Origin: Deltaproteobacteria bacterium
Lineage (GTDB): Bacteria > Desulfobacterota > DSM-4660 > Desulfatiglandales > HGW-15
Direction: 5' to 3'
NCBI GenBank assembly: GCA_016926135.1
Contig: JAFGPH010000625.1
Location: forward strand, 1 to 24,056
DNA length: 24,056 bases
In this document: positions 14,574 through 23,420 of the stretch, piece after piece
Numbering within the stretch: the stretch's first letter is position 1
How the letters are laid out: every line of letters starts with the position of its first letter
Translations under genes and position numbers: made by a program
Notes under the pieces: model-generated
The model's input: only the letters and a program-made list of their open reading frames with translations
Told to the model about the DNA's origin: nothing
Databases searched by the model: none

Positions 14574-16406
14574 TTGCCCGGCTTTTTCGGACTGATCTCA
14601 GGGGACGGGACCCCCGCTGAGGTGGAACGCCTGTTTGCCTCCCTAGCAGGCGCTGTCCATGAGAACGCTTGGTGTACCCGGAAGGAGTTTCCCTTACCCG
14701 ATCTCGGGGTTCCCGTCCGTCTCGGGATCGTGTCGCTCCACGAGGAACTGAGGCGGCCTTTACAGTCCACAACCCTGCCCCTGGTCCTTCTCGAGGGGTA
14801 TATCTACGAAATCGCAGGGGTCCCTTCCATGCCCGGAGATGCTTCCGACATGAGGGATCTTCTGAGAAAACTGTACCTCCAGGAGGGCAGGAATTTCGTC
14901 CAGAGACTGCGCGGATCCTTCACCCTTTTCATTCTGGAAGAAACAGGCATTGCCCTGGTGACCGATCAGACCTGCTCACGGCCGGTTTATTTGTTTCAGT
15001 CGGGGCCTGTGCTTGCCTGGTCACCGGAAATCCTTCCCCTGGTCAAGACCTTCAAGGCTCAACTCAACCTAAACCTGGGAAACCTGGGGCAGGTGCTTTG
15101 CAGTGAATTCAGTTTTCCGGACGACACCCTCTTCAGGGAAATCCTTTTTCTGAGGCCGGGTGAAATCTTCTCCTGGAACCGTGGCATTCCAACACGACAC
15201 TTCTATTTCAGATTCAGATACGACGAGGAGCGCTTTGAATCGGGTCCATGGGCAGGAAGGCGAATCGCCCGGAAACTCAACACCCGCTCGAAGGAGGTAA
15301 TCCGGCTCCAGTGGTCAAGGGCCGGTTCCCCGGCGATTCTTCTAAGCGGCGGGCTGGACAGCCGATACGTCGTGTCTGCGGTGGCAGAAATGGTCCAGGA
15401 TACCACGAAGCTTACCCTCGTCACCTGGACCTCCCCGGAGACAAGGCACTGGAGCGATGTGGAAATCGCGCGTCTGATCGCCAAACGATTGGGGGCAAGA
15501 CATATCGTTCTCCAGCGAAGCATCCGTCATCTTGTCGAAGAACTGGACGGCATTTATCCGCTCATCGGTTGCGAGGTGGACTCCATTTTTCACGCGAACG
15601 AAAGGACCTTGATTGCATGCCTCAGGGCGAAATATGGAATTGAATCTCTCTTCAGGGGAGAAGAGGCTTTCGGTTGGGGACCCTACAGGCGGACGGTCAA
15701 GAGCGCCCTCAATCAGATTATCGTCAGTGATCCGGGAGACAATCCCCTGATCGAGACGATTCTGAAACCCGAGATGTACCCCAGGATGATCGAAGAATGG
15801 AACGCGAGGTTGGCGGAGATCCTTGGAGCGCATGGTCAAAAAAACATCAATGACCTCAAGGACTCCCTTTACTTCAACTGGCGACTGGCACGCTATTTAA
15901 ACACGATTTCATATTTCAAGCTCGCCTATACGGAACTTTTCAACCCGCTGCTTGACCCCGAAGTTCTCGAAATCAACAGAGTCACATCTTCCCTGCTCAG
16001 GGTAGATAAGGCGATTTTCAGGAAAACCTACAGAGCCAAGGGGGGCCTGCTTCAAAAAATTCCCTATGCGACGAGGAACAATCTGGAATTCTGGGAGGAT
16101 GCCTTTCAGGATGAAAAACTCTGGTCCTACCTGCGCCGATGCCATGCCATGGAGAGCCCCGTTTTCCGGAACTCCTCGGATGCCCTGATCCGATTCCGCG
16201 ACAGCCGGACTTCAAGCTCAGAAAAGGCTCATGCCGAATGGCTCGACTCCCTCGCTCACAGCCCTCGGGTCAAGCACAATAGTCTTTTCAGGACAATGGC
16301 TCTCCTGAGACATCTCCTCGTGCCTCCTCCCCGAGAGACCATGCAGGTGAAACTCATTTTCAGGGCGGCGATCGTCAAGGATTTCCTGAAGCGCTACTGG
16401 GGCTGA
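14574..16406 (+). CDS. Asparagine-synthase-like amidotransferase lacking the catalytic cysteine
   Basis: 610 aa, the size of AsnB-type class II enzymes. The N-terminal Ntn-hydrolase-like domain (about 1-200) begins MPGFFGLIS: Pro2 stands where active AsnB has Cys2, so glutaminase activity should be lost. LRGSFTLFILEE and LVTDQTCSRPVYLF match the rest of that domain. The synthetase domain (about 230-540) has the PP-loop SGGLDS (258-263), which binds ATP, and GARHIVL and LFRGEEAFGWG segments of the family. Such proteins sit in many polysaccharide and secondary-metabolite loci and are thought to amidate or otherwise ligate amino groups. Here the likely substrate is a uronic acid or another carboxylated sugar, with free ammonia or no amide donor at all. 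The TTG start is set by the strong ribosome site. Confidence 0.85.
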   Translation: MPGFFGLISGDGTPAEVERLFASLAGAVHENAWCTRKEFPLPDLGVPVRLGIVSLHEELRRPLQSTTLPLVLLEGYIYEIAGVPSMPGDASDMRDLLRKLYLQEGRNFVQRLRGSFTLFILEETGIALVTDQTCSRPVYLFQSGPVLAWSPEILPLVKTFKAQLNLNLGNLGQVLCSEFSFPDDTLFREILFLRPGEIFSWNRGIPTRHFYFRFRYDEERFESGPWAGRRIARKLNTRSKEVIRLQWSRAGSPAILLSGGLDSRYVVSAVAEMVQDTTKLTLVTWTSPETRHWSDVEIARLIAKRLGARHIVLQRSIRHLVEELDGIYPLIGCEVDSIFHANERTLIACLRAKYGIESLFRGEEAFGWGPYRRTVKSALNQIIVSDPGDNPLIETILKPEMYPRMIEEWNARLAEILGAHGQKNINDLKDSLYFNWRLARYLNTISYFKLAYTELFNPLLDPEVLEINRVTSSLLRVDKAIFRKTYRAKGGLLQKIPYATRNNLEFWEDAFQDEKLWSYLRRCHAMESPVFRNSSDALIRFRDSRTSSSEKAHAEWLDSLAHSPRVKHNSLFRTMALLRHLLVPPPRETMQVKLIFRAAIVKDFLKRYWG

Positions 16407-16614
16407 ACAGTGGAGGAATTCCGCGAGATTTCTAACGACCACGAAAACGCCCCTCACCCGCTATCTGCCGAAATGAAGTGTTGACAAACCGGAGATGGAG
16501 ATGACTTCCGCCTATCGATTGACCTGCCGCCGGAGGCATGCTATCACTTTGGAAACGAATGGGATTCAGGATCTCAACAATCGCGTGCAGGGCCCGGGGT
16601 TCCCACATTCCGCA

Positions 16615-17703
16615 ATGAAAACGAGCATATTGGTGGACGCCAGGGAGTTTGTCCCCGGCAGGCGCACCGGCATAGGAAGAGTCCTGGAAGGGTTGGTGGG
16701 TGCCCTCGCAAGGCATTTGCCCTCCAGCAGGTTTGTGTTGGCCCTTTTCAGACACAACCGTATGCCAGAGAATCTGCTCGCCATGCCCGATCTCGAATCG
16801 ATCCCTGTGCCGGACTCCTTCCTCAAATCCGAGAGAGCGCTGTCGGCGCTGACCCGAGGACCCGTGAGCCTGTTCATAAGTCCTTATCCGAAACTGCCCT
16901 TGTTCGGCTGCCATTCCCTTGCGTGTCACATGATTCATGATGTGCTCGATTTGACGCACCCCGCCTACCGCCACAGATTTAAAGCCTTTTTTGATGCCTT
17001 TCGGGTGAGAGTCGCCTTGAAGAGGGCGGAACTCACATGGTACGTGTCCCACTGGAGCCGAACGGAGACCCAAAACCTTTTCGGCTTTGTCGGCAGGAAC
17101 CCAAGGGTGAGACACTCTGCCGTGGAGGAATCCTTCAGCGCAGCACCGGAAGAAAAAGACCCTGTCGTGTTGAAGCGATATGGCTTGCGCCCGGGATACA
17201 TCATCATCGTGGGTAACGCTCTACCCCACAAGAATCTCGGCGTCATTCTGGACATCGCAAAAGAAATCGGGAGGCCAATCCTGTGTATCGGCGCCAACCG
17301 GGCGCGTCGGCGCAACTGGGAATCGAGATTTCCACGGTCGGAAGCGACCTGGATTGAACACGTACCCGACGAGGAACTCCCGGCGCTCCTCAGAAGTGCC
17401 TTCTGCCTTGTCCAACCGTCGACCGCTGAAGGATACGGGTATCCTCCCCTGGAGGCCATGGCCTGCGGGGTCCCCGCTGTCATAAGCAAAATCCCTGTCC
17501 TGGTTGAAACGACCGGTGGATATGCCGTCACTGCTGATCCCCATGACCCCCTTACCTGGATTGAGGCCCTCAGGGCTCTGGAAGATAATCATTTCTACCG
17601 GGAAATGTCCGGCAAGGGTCTCCGTTGGGTTGGGCCGCTTCAAGGTGCAAATGCCTGGCGAGACCATATCTCAGACATCGAGGACTTGATGGAAAGGGAT
17701 TGA
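16615..17703 (+). CDS. Glycosyltransferase family 4
   Basis: 362 aa from ATG 16615, where family-like sequence begins (MKTSILVDAREFVPGRRTGIGRVLEGLVGAL). An in-frame ATG at 16495, next to GGAG, would add 40 residues of Arg-rich, non-family sequence; its better ribosome site leaves some doubt. GIGR is the Gly-rich acceptor loop. MIHDVLDLTHPAYRHRF is typical of the mannosyltransferase-like GT4 group (compare the gene at 8066). GYIIIVGNALPHKNLGVIL opens the donor domain, and EX7E is Glu272/Glu280 (EGYGYPPLE), followed by AMACGVPAVIS. gmd starts two bases after the stop, so the two are one transcription unit. The sugar donor is unknown; GDP-linked is a reasonable guess from the neighbour. Confidence 0.88.
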   Translation: MKTSILVDAREFVPGRRTGIGRVLEGLVGALARHLPSSRFVLALFRHNRMPENLLAMPDLESIPVPDSFLKSERALSALTRGPVSLFISPYPKLPLFGCHSLACHMIHDVLDLTHPAYRHRFKAFFDAFRVRVALKRAELTWYVSHWSRTETQNLFGFVGRNPRVRHSAVEESFSAAPEEKDPVVLKRYGLRPGYIIIVGNALPHKNLGVILDIAKEIGRPILCIGANRARRRNWESRFPRSEATWIEHVPDEELPALLRSAFCLVQPSTAEGYGYPPLEAMACGVPAVISKIPVLVETTGGYAVTADPHDPLTWIEALRALEDNHFYREMSGKGLRWVGPLQGANAWRDHISDIEDLMERD

Positions 17704-17704
17704 T

Positions 17705-18694
17705 ATGAAGAAGAAGGCGCTGATCACCGGCATCACCGGCCAGGACGGCAGCTACCTTTCAGAGTTGTTGCTTGAAAAAGGTTATGAGGTCCACGGCATC
17801 GTCCGGCGCGTGGCCCTGGAGCACCCCCAGGCCCGGATGTGGCGCATCCGGCACCTGCTGGAAAGGATTCACATCCACAGCGCCTCCATGGAGAGCTACG
17901 CATCGATCTTCAACATCATCTCGGATGTCAAACCGGGAGAGTGCTATCACCTGGCCGCTCAGAGCTATGTCTCCTACGCCTTCGAGGATGAGTTCTCGAC
18001 CATCAACACCAACCTGAACGGGACTCATTACATCCTCTCCGCCCTCAAACACCAGGCCCCCGAGTGCCGATTCTATTTCGCCGCCTCCAGCGAGATGTTC
18101 GGAAACACCAAGGAGACCCCTCAAAACGAAGACACCCCTTTCCATCCCCGTTCCGCCTATGGGATCTCCAAAATGGCCGGATTTGAGCTGACCAGGAATT
18201 ACCGGGAAGCCTATGGACTCTTTGCGCTCTCGGGGATTCTTTTCAATCATGAATCCCCGCGCAGAGGGGGTGAATTCGTGACCAGAAAGATTACCTCCGC
18301 GGCGGCCAGGATCAAACTCGGAATCGACAAGGAAGTCCGGCTCGGCAATCTGGATGCGAAACGGGACTGGGGGCATTCCCGTGACTATGTGAAGGCCATG
18401 TGGCTCATGCTCCAGCAGCAAGAGCCGGAAGACTTTCTTATCGCTACGGGGGAATCCCATTCTGTCAGGGATTTTCTCGAGACCGCCTTCTCCTTCCTCG
18501 ACCTGGATTACCGTCGCTACCTCGTGATCGATGACGCCCTTTACAGGCCTTCGGAGGTGCAGATCCTCCAGGGAGATGCGTCCAAGGCCCGCCGAAAACT
18601 GGGATGGCATCCTACAGTGGCTTTCCGCGAACTTGTCGAGGAGATGGTCAAGAGTGATCTCGAATGGAACCGTTCCCAAAGAAGTGTGTGCTGA
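17705..18694 (+). CDS. gmd: GDP-mannose 4,6-dehydratase
   Basis: 329 aa. Converts GDP-D-mannose to GDP-4-keto-6-deoxy-D-mannose, the branch point to GDP-rhamnose, GDP-fucose, GDP-perosamine and others. It is an extended short-chain dehydrogenase with the NADP-binding loop GITGQDGSYL (9-18), an Arg-rich VRRVALEHP segment where Gmd proteins bind the cofactor phosphate, and the catalytic set Ser128, Glu130 (SSEMFG), Tyr152 and Lys156 (YGISK). LFNHESPRRGGEFVTRKI and LGNLDAKRDWGHSRDYVKAMW are near-diagnostic for Gmd. The gene is complete and GC-rich. The enzyme using its product (Rmd, Fcl/WcaG, Per) is not in the window, so it must be elsewhere or be one of the unassigned genes. The end overlaps the next gene. 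Confidence 0.97.
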   Translation: MKKKALITGITGQDGSYLSELLLEKGYEVHGIVRRVALEHPQARMWRIRHLLERIHIHSASMESYASIFNIISDVKPGECYHLAAQSYVSYAFEDEFSTINTNLNGTHYILSALKHQAPECRFYFAASSEMFGNTKETPQNEDTPFHPRSAYGISKMAGFELTRNYREAYGLFALSGILFNHESPRRGGEFVTRKITSAAARIKLGIDKEVRLGNLDAKRDWGHSRDYVKAMWLMLQQQEPEDFLIATGESHSVRDFLETAFSFLDLDYRRYLVIDDALYRPSEVQILQGDASKARRKLGWHPTVAFRELVEEMVKSDLEWNRSQRSVC

Positions 18695-20280
18695 ATCCTT
18701 CCGTACTGTGCCGGCATTCCTCGCGTTATATGGCCCCGGCATCAAGGTTAGATCGTTTCCGAAAGGGAGACTTCTGCCTGGTAGCCCTTCTGGCTTTGGG
18801 TGCAGGTGTCGCATGGGTGCTGACAAAGGGCCGTTTCCTGAGCGGGGACGAGGCGGTGCTTGGCCTCATGGCCCTGAAGATCAGCCAGGGCATGGATTTT
18901 CCGATCTTCTTCTGGAAAGCCCACTACAGCGGCCCTCTGGCCGGTTATCTCGCAGCCCCTCTTTACTTCTTCCTCAAACCTTCCGTTTTTGCCCTCTGGG
19001 TCCCCGCGGTGGTTCTTCACCTCCTCTTCGCATCCGGCGTCTTCCTGCTCGTCCGCCGCATGTGGAACGACCAAGCTGCCCTCGCTGCAGGTCTGTGTGT
19101 CGCCCTGCCTTTTGATCTCTTTCCCTATGCGGCGCTTTGCGGGTACACGGAATCCCTGAGTTTCGCCCCCTGGATTCTCCTTCTCATTTGCAGGCCGCAA
19201 GGACTTGCCGACAAGATTCTGTCCCGCGGACATGCTGCTCTGGCAGGCCTTCTCAGCGGATTCGTGCTCTGGGTTTCTCCTGTCTCCATCCCGTTGGTTT
19301 TCACGTCTTTGGTCTACGTAGGAAGGCGCTATGGCTCAGAGGCCCTCAGAATCATGTTCTCGTGCACGCTCGTTGGACTCGTCCCCTTCTTTATTTACAA
19401 CATCATACACCCCGGGGCATCCGTCCTCCGGCTCCTCGCGCGCCCAGCGTCCCTTGACAAGGCAGCATTCCTCAAGATCACAACCGAGCAGGGTCTGTCG
19501 TTCCTCACCCTCCACGTGCTTCAAAACTGGGGGAGTGCGTGCCTCGCCTCGCTGCGAAACCTGCCTGAGTTCACGCTTCAGCTTTTCGGCATCACCCCTG
19601 AAGCGAACGGATGGAGTCTTGCTGCCGGCATCGCAGCGCTCATCGGGTTCCTGACCGGATGCCTGCCACGCCTTGCCGCAAAAGATGTCCCACGGATTCT
19701 CGATGGGATCCTCCCGACCCTGGCCCTCTGCACCTACGCATTTACCATCCTGTTCGGGCTCGACAGATACCGGTATCTCATCCCGGCGCTCTTTCTCGTG
19801 CCTTTCGGTGTGAGCCTGGGTTTGGATCGGCTCAGGTTTTTCCTCTCCCGGTCGGTGTGCAGCGCATTGCTCGGGATCCTGCTGCTTATCAATGCCTTCT
19901 CGAACTTTTCGAGTTGTGAGACCCCGCGGCCTTCCTGGCCGGAAATCGTGCGCTTTCTGGACGCACGAGGTTTTAACCACGGCTACGCAGAATACGACAT
20001 CGCCTACCCGCTGGTCTATCTGAGCAACGAGAGGCTGATCTATACACCCTTTTTCCACACCCCTCAGTACGACCGATATGCCCCCTACACGCAAACAGTT
20101 AACCGGTCTGCCCAGCCTGCGTTCCTGTTTTCAAGCAAAGAGAGCGCCCTTGACTTCAGACGGTATCTGGAACAGCGCCATTCATCACACAAGGAGGAAG
20201 AATGGGGAGGATTCACTATATTCCACGACATCCATCAGAGGCCGGAAATGAGCAACACGAAATGGAATGCAGGTGGGTAA
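18688..20280 (+). CDS. Multi-spanning membrane glycosyltransferase (GT-C, PMT/ArnT-like)
   Basis: 530 aa from GTG 18688, which overlaps the gmd stop; ATG 18664 and ATG 18730 are alternatives and none has a strong ribosome site. About ten to eleven hydrophobic segments can be read, beginning with CLVALLALGAGVAWVL. The first extracytoplasmic loop has GDEAVLG (Asp54/Glu55), the catalytic acid region of GT-C enzymes such as PMT, ArnT and RgtA, which use polyprenyl-phosphate sugars. The last 120 residues (from about CETPRPSWPEIVRFLDARGF) form a soluble periplasmic part. It probably adds a side sugar to the glycan or lipid A core on the outer face of the inner membrane, after export. It could also be a protein O-glycosyltransferase. 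No N-glycosylation (PglB) motif is seen. Confidence 0.8.
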   Translation: MLNPSVLCRHSSRYMAPASRLDRFRKGDFCLVALLALGAGVAWVLTKGRFLSGDEAVLGLMALKISQGMDFPIFFWKAHYSGPLAGYLAAPLYFFLKPSVFALWVPAVVLHLLFASGVFLLVRRMWNDQAALAAGLCVALPFDLFPYAALCGYTESLSFAPWILLLICRPQGLADKILSRGHAALAGLLSGFVLWVSPVSIPLVFTSLVYVGRRYGSEALRIMFSCTLVGLVPFFIYNIIHPGASVLRLLARPASLDKAAFLKITTEQGLSFLTLHVLQNWGSACLASLRNLPEFTLQLFGITPEANGWSLAAGIAALIGFLTGCLPRLAAKDVPRILDGILPTLALCTYAFTILFGLDRYRYLIPALFLVPFGVSLGLDRLRFFLSRSVCSALLGILLLINAFSNFSSCETPRPSWPEIVRFLDARGFNHGYAEYDIAYPLVYLSNERLIYTPFFHTPQYDRYAPYTQTVNRSAQPAFLFSSKESALDFRRYLEQRHSSHKEEEWGGFTIFHDIHQRPEMSNTKWNAGG

Positions 20281-20545
20281 AGTCCTTGAAGACGCGAAAA
20301 CCGAAAATCACGCGCTCGACTGTGGAAAACGTAGATCGCTGTCATCGGGATTCCCATGAAGCGCGCTGTCTCGGAGGTCCCTTTTCCGGATGGTCATTTC
20401 AGGTGAAGCGAGAAATCCAGCACGTTGAATCACTACAAAAATATCTCCCTCGAGTCGAGACGGCAATCTGCGCTTGGGATATCTTTCCAAGGAGATCTTG
20501 TGGGGTTCCCTGTAATGTCTGCTATGTGCCCCCGGAGGGTTGAGT
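20281..20545. other. Gene-free spacer with repeat-like sequence
   Basis: 265 bp with no supported gene. The part 20393-20418 (read GGTCATTTCAGGTGAAGCG, then AGAAATCC) resembles the common intergenic unit 'gtcatttcgagcgaagcgagaaatcc' known from many bacterial genomes (general knowledge). Short arms ATTTC and GAAAT (20396-20400 and 20412-20416) could pair. A minus-strand 60-codon frame here is just this repeat and is not called. I see no terminator with a T-run. Confidence 0.35.
20534..20539 (+). promoter_or_regulatory. Ribosome binding site deciding a TTG start
   Basis: GGAGGG at 20534-20539 is six bases before TTG 20546. Another in-frame TTG at 20540 touches the site directly and would have no spacing. 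Confidence 0.6.
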
Positions 20546-21502
20546 TTGTCTGAGCAACTGAAACCCCATCCGTGTGATCTCTGCGGCGGAACGCGCTTCG
20601 AAAAGTGCGGCCCCCCTTTTGAGGACCAAAAGCTGCCCCGGATCCTGAAGTGTTCGACCTGCGGGCTGGTCTTTACGGCTCAACATTTCGGCGGCGATGG
20701 CCTGAAACGACTTTATGATTCCTACTACAGTGAAACCGAGTTCCGACTTCCTTCCAAAATCTGGGGATGGGCATTTTCTCTTAGACGGAACCTCCTCCTC
20801 CGGCGCTTCTATCATTTCCTCTTCGGGAACTATGTGGGAGAGATCCTTGGGAGATCCGTAGGCCGCGTGCTGGACGTGGGTTGCGGCAAAGGGGGATTCA
20901 TGGAAGAATTGCGCCGCCTAGGCCGGGAACCCTTTGGTGTGGAACCCAGCCCGGAGGCAGCGCTCCTTTGCAGGAAGAAGGGCCTTCCCGTGCAGGAGGG
21001 ACTTTTCGGCGAGGTCCTTTATCCCGAAGAGTTCTTTGACACCATCGTGTTCCTTCACTCCCTGGAGCACCTTCCCTCCTCCAGCAAGGCACTTCAGGAA
21101 GCGTTTCGAATCCTCAGGCCGGGGGGCCGTGTCTTCATCTTTTGCCCCAATCTTCAAAGCTACATGGCCCGCTGGTTTGGAGAATCCTGGGCGGGATGGC
21201 ACCTCCCCTTCCACCTCTACCACTTCACGCCAAAAACCCTCAGGCGACTGGTTCTTGATGCGAGATTCAGGGTCGTTCAGATGAGAACCGTCACTCCGGA
21301 CATCCTCTTCCACACATCTCTGAAGGATCACCCGGCATCCCGTAGCACGAATCCCTTAAAATTGCTTTTGCGCCTCGTCAGGCTGTTTCCTTTCAGGCTG
21401 GCACTTGCTATGATCTTTAGGTTTTTGGATCTGGTTTTTCCGGGAGAGGGGGAATGCCTCCAGGTGGAACTCGAGAAGCGTGTCGGGACAGGAGGACGAT
21501 GA
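20546..21502 (+). CDS. Zinc-ribbon SAM methyltransferase of a polysaccharide cluster
   Basis: 318 aa from TTG 20546. The N-terminus has two CXXC pairs, Cys10/Cys13 (CDLC) and Cys36/Cys39 (CSTC), making a small zinc ribbon. Residues about 105-210 hold a Methyltransf_23 domain: motif I VLDVGCGKGGF (108-118), strand 2 FGVEPS, motif II FDTIVFLHSLEHLP and motif III FIFCPN. WHLPFHLYHFTPKTLRRLV is a conserved later segment of this family. A C-terminal hydrophobic stretch (LLRLVRLFPFRLALAMIFRFL) may bind the membrane. Such zinc-ribbon methyltransferases are common next to glycosyltransferases and are thought to C- or O-methylate sugars, but the substrate here is unknown. The stop overlaps the next ATG (ATGA), so it is translated with the GT2 that follows. 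Confidence 0.87.
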   Translation: MSEQLKPHPCDLCGGTRFEKCGPPFEDQKLPRILKCSTCGLVFTAQHFGGDGLKRLYDSYYSETEFRLPSKIWGWAFSLRRNLLLRRFYHFLFGNYVGEILGRSVGRVLDVGCGKGGFMEELRRLGREPFGVEPSPEAALLCRKKGLPVQEGLFGEVLYPEEFFDTIVFLHSLEHLPSSSKALQEAFRILRPGGRVFIFCPNLQSYMARWFGESWAGWHLPFHLYHFTPKTLRRLVLDARFRVVQMRTVTPDILFHTSLKDHPASRSTNPLKLLLRLVRLFPFRLALAMIFRFLDLVFPGEGECLQVELEKRVGTGGR

Positions 21503-22353
21503 AAAGAGTCTCCGCGGTCATCGTCACATTCAACAATGCCTCCATGCTGAAAGGGCTGCTGGAGGACCTGGAGGGGCAGAGCAGGCCTCCGGATGAAATC
21601 CTGGTGGTCGACAATGCCAGCGTGGACGGGACCCGGGACCTCGTGAGAGGGAGTTTCCCGGGGGTGAAGTACCTTCGGCTTCCCGAGAACACCGGGAGCG
21701 CGGGAGGATACCACGAGGGCATCAGGGCCGCCCTGCCGCAAAGCGATCTGATCTGGACCCTGGACGATGATGTGCGGCTGGAGGTCGACTCCCTGGAAAT
21801 GCTCCTCCGTGGTCTCGAGGAGTTGGATGCCAGGCGCTGCATCGGCGCCGTGCGCAGTGTGGGGCAACGCCGGCCCTCTTCCGCCAGGCCCACCCGGCTG
21901 GCCCTCTTTCCCTGGCGGGGCACCTTGATCAAATCCGAGGCAGTGCGCAGGCTCGGCCTTCCCCTGAAGGAATTCTTCATCTATGGGGAGGACCTCGAAT
22001 ACGCCATGCGCTTCAACGCAGCAGGCCTTCCCTGTTTCTGGATCCCCGCCTCCGTCTGCACGGAAAGAAGGCTGGAGGGGAAAGACGACTACAGACTTCT
22101 GGGCGCTTCCGTGCGGGTTTACTCCTCCCCATTCCAGCTGTATTATGCCTTCCGGAACAACATTTTTGTTTTCGTGAGATACAGGGATTTTCATCGGCTT
22201 GTGCGCACCTTGCTTTACGCGGTCAAGGCTTTCCTCTTCATCCTTGTTTTGGAGGGCCCCAGGGGATTTCAGAAACTCGCCGCCATCATAGAGGGCCTTT
22301 TTCACGGATTCAGGGGAAGACTCGGTAGAAATACGGCTTACCTTCCGGGGTGA
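21499..22353 (+). CDS. Glycosyltransferase family 2 (rhamnosyl/galactofuranosyltransferase-like)
   Basis: 284 aa from ATG 21499, with GGAGG at 21491-21495 and an ATGA overlap with the methyltransferase. MKRVSAVIVTFNNASMLKGLLEDL opens the domain. VVDNASVDGT is the nucleotide loop, LPENTGSAGGYHEGIR a motif shared by the rhamnosyl/galactofuranosyltransferase branch of GT2, and DDDV (Asp89-Asp91) the metal site. FFIYGEDLEYAMRFNAAG supplies the ED...R catalytic region. A hydrophobic C-terminal segment (LLYAVKAFLFILVLEG) probably holds it to the inner membrane. Its coding end overlaps or abuts the GT9 gene. It could transfer a deoxyhexose derived from gmd or a galactofuranose; the window does not decide. 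Confidence 0.9.
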   Translation: MKRVSAVIVTFNNASMLKGLLEDLEGQSRPPDEILVVDNASVDGTRDLVRGSFPGVKYLRLPENTGSAGGYHEGIRAALPQSDLIWTLDDDVRLEVDSLEMLLRGLEELDARRCIGAVRSVGQRRPSSARPTRLALFPWRGTLIKSEAVRRLGLPLKEFFIYGEDLEYAMRFNAAGLPCFWIPASVCTERRLEGKDDYRLLGASVRVYSSPFQLYYAFRNNIFVFVRYRDFHRLVRTLLYAVKAFLFILVLEGPRGFQKLAAIIEGLFHGFRGRLGRNTAYLPG

Positions 22354-22355
22354 AA

Positions 22356-23420
22356 ATGCAAGGGTCCAGAGAAGCCATTCTGATTCTCATGATCGCCGGT
22401 ATCGGCGATCTCGTTATGGCGTCCAGGGCATTGAGGGCCATGCGGAACGGTTTCCCGGATGCGAAAATCCATTTGATCACCAGCAGCGACGCCGCGCCTC
22501 TTGCCCGAAACTACCCTTACCTGGATCGTGTATGGGCCTTTCCCATCCGGGAGCTGAGGCGGAATTCATGGTCTTTCTTCCGGATCTTCCCGCTCCTCAG
22601 ACAGATCCGGAAAACACGTTTCGATCTGGCCGTGAACCTCTACAGAGTCATTTCGCTGCGGGGCGCCTTGAAGATGGGTCTGCTCATCCGGTCGGTGAAG
22701 GCCGGGGAGACGCTGGGCCTGGATGCCAAGGGGTTCGGCCTGTTTCTGAGCAGGAAGGTCCCGGCTCAGGGCCGGCATTCCAAACACTTTGTCGATGCGA
22801 TGACCGACATGGCCGTCCATGCAGGCGGGATTCCGGACGGAGGCGGGATTGAGGTTTTCTGGGATCCGAAGTGCGAAAAACGCCTGAGCCATGTCTTCCC
22901 CGGTTCTCCCGGCCTCCGAAGGAAGGCCGTGGGAATCAACCCGGGCGCGGACAACCCACGGAAGAGATGGGACCCCGATCGATACGCCCTCGTGGCCGAA
23001 CATCTCATGCGAAAAGCGGATGTTCAGGTCCTGCTCCTAGGCGGCCCCGATGAACTGGGAATCGCAGGACGCATTCAGGACCGACTGAAAGGCCGAGCCG
23101 TGAACCTTTCAGGGCGGCTGAACCTCGACGAACTGGCATACCTCGTGGGCAGATTGGATCTCCTCATAACCAACGACAGTGCGCCCATGCATATTGCAGC
23201 CGCCCTCAAGACGCCTGTGGTCGGAATTTTCGGACCCGAAGACCCCTTCCACACCCGTCCCTACACGACGGATGACCTCTATCGCGTGATCTCCCACAGG
23301 GTAGGATGTCGACCCTGCTCGGCCCGCCGTTGCGAAAAGCCTCTCTGCCTGGATCTGATTCAACCGGAGGAAGTCATCCGGAACTGCCTGGAACTGATGA
23401 CCGGGTCTCAGGCGCCTTGA
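22356..23420 (+). CDS. Glycosyltransferase family 9 (heptosyltransferase-like)
   Basis: 354 aa from ATG 22356. GTG 22350, which overlaps the GT2 stop as GTGA, is an alternative start. AILILMIAGIGDLVMASRALRAMRNGFP is the GT9 opening with the catalytic-Asp loop GIGD. AVGINPGADNPRKRWDPDRYALVAEHL is the donor-domain entry, and LLITNDSAPMHIAAALKTPVVGIFGPEDP (NDS at 273-275) is the signature that binds the ADP-sugar phosphates. A C-terminal Cys cluster, CRPCSARRCEKPLC, follows the usual GT9 pattern. ADP-heptose is the common donor of WaaC/WaaF/WaaQ, so it may act in LPS core assembly, but many cluster-borne GT9 enzymes use other sugars. This is the last gene of the + strand operon; I see no strong terminator in the 87 bp before the convergent minus-strand gene. 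Confidence 0.92.
   Translation: MQGSREAILILMIAGIGDLVMASRALRAMRNGFPDAKIHLITSSDAAPLARNYPYLDRVWAFPIRELRRNSWSFFRIFPLLRQIRKTRFDLAVNLYRVISLRGALKMGLLIRSVKAGETLGLDAKGFGLFLSRKVPAQGRHSKHFVDAMTDMAVHAGGIPDGGGIEVFWDPKCEKRLSHVFPGSPGLRRKAVGINPGADNPRKRWDPDRYALVAEHLMRKADVQVLLLGGPDELGIAGRIQDRLKGRAVNLSGRLNLDELAYLVGRLDLLITNDSAPMHIAAALKTPVVGIFGPEDPFHTRPYTTDDLYRVISHRVGCRPCSARRCEKPLCLDLIQPEEVIRNCLELMTGSQAP

Noticed and set aside
16481..16486. TTGACA box upstream of the GT4 at 16615
   Set aside because: No acceptable -10 hexamer at 16-18 nt spacing.
16495..16614. Upstream start for the GT4 giving 40 more residues
   Set aside because: The added part is Arg-rich with no family similarity. The recognisable GT4 start is at 16615, although the upstream ATG has a better ribosome site.
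17759..18826. Long minus-strand open frame (355 codons) opposite gmd
   Set aside because: It is antisense to a clear Gmd gene with all catalytic motifs. GC-rich codon bias on the + strand keeps the opposite frame open. It has no family resemblance.
20308..20490. Minus-strand 60-codon frame in the gap before the zinc-ribbon methyltransferase
   Set aside because: Its sequence corresponds to a common dispersed intergenic repeat, not a protein family.
21328..22305. Minus-strand frame of 325 codons
   Set aside because: Antisense to the zinc-ribbon methyltransferase and GT2, both with clear motifs; low-complexity Gly/Pro/His-rich translation.
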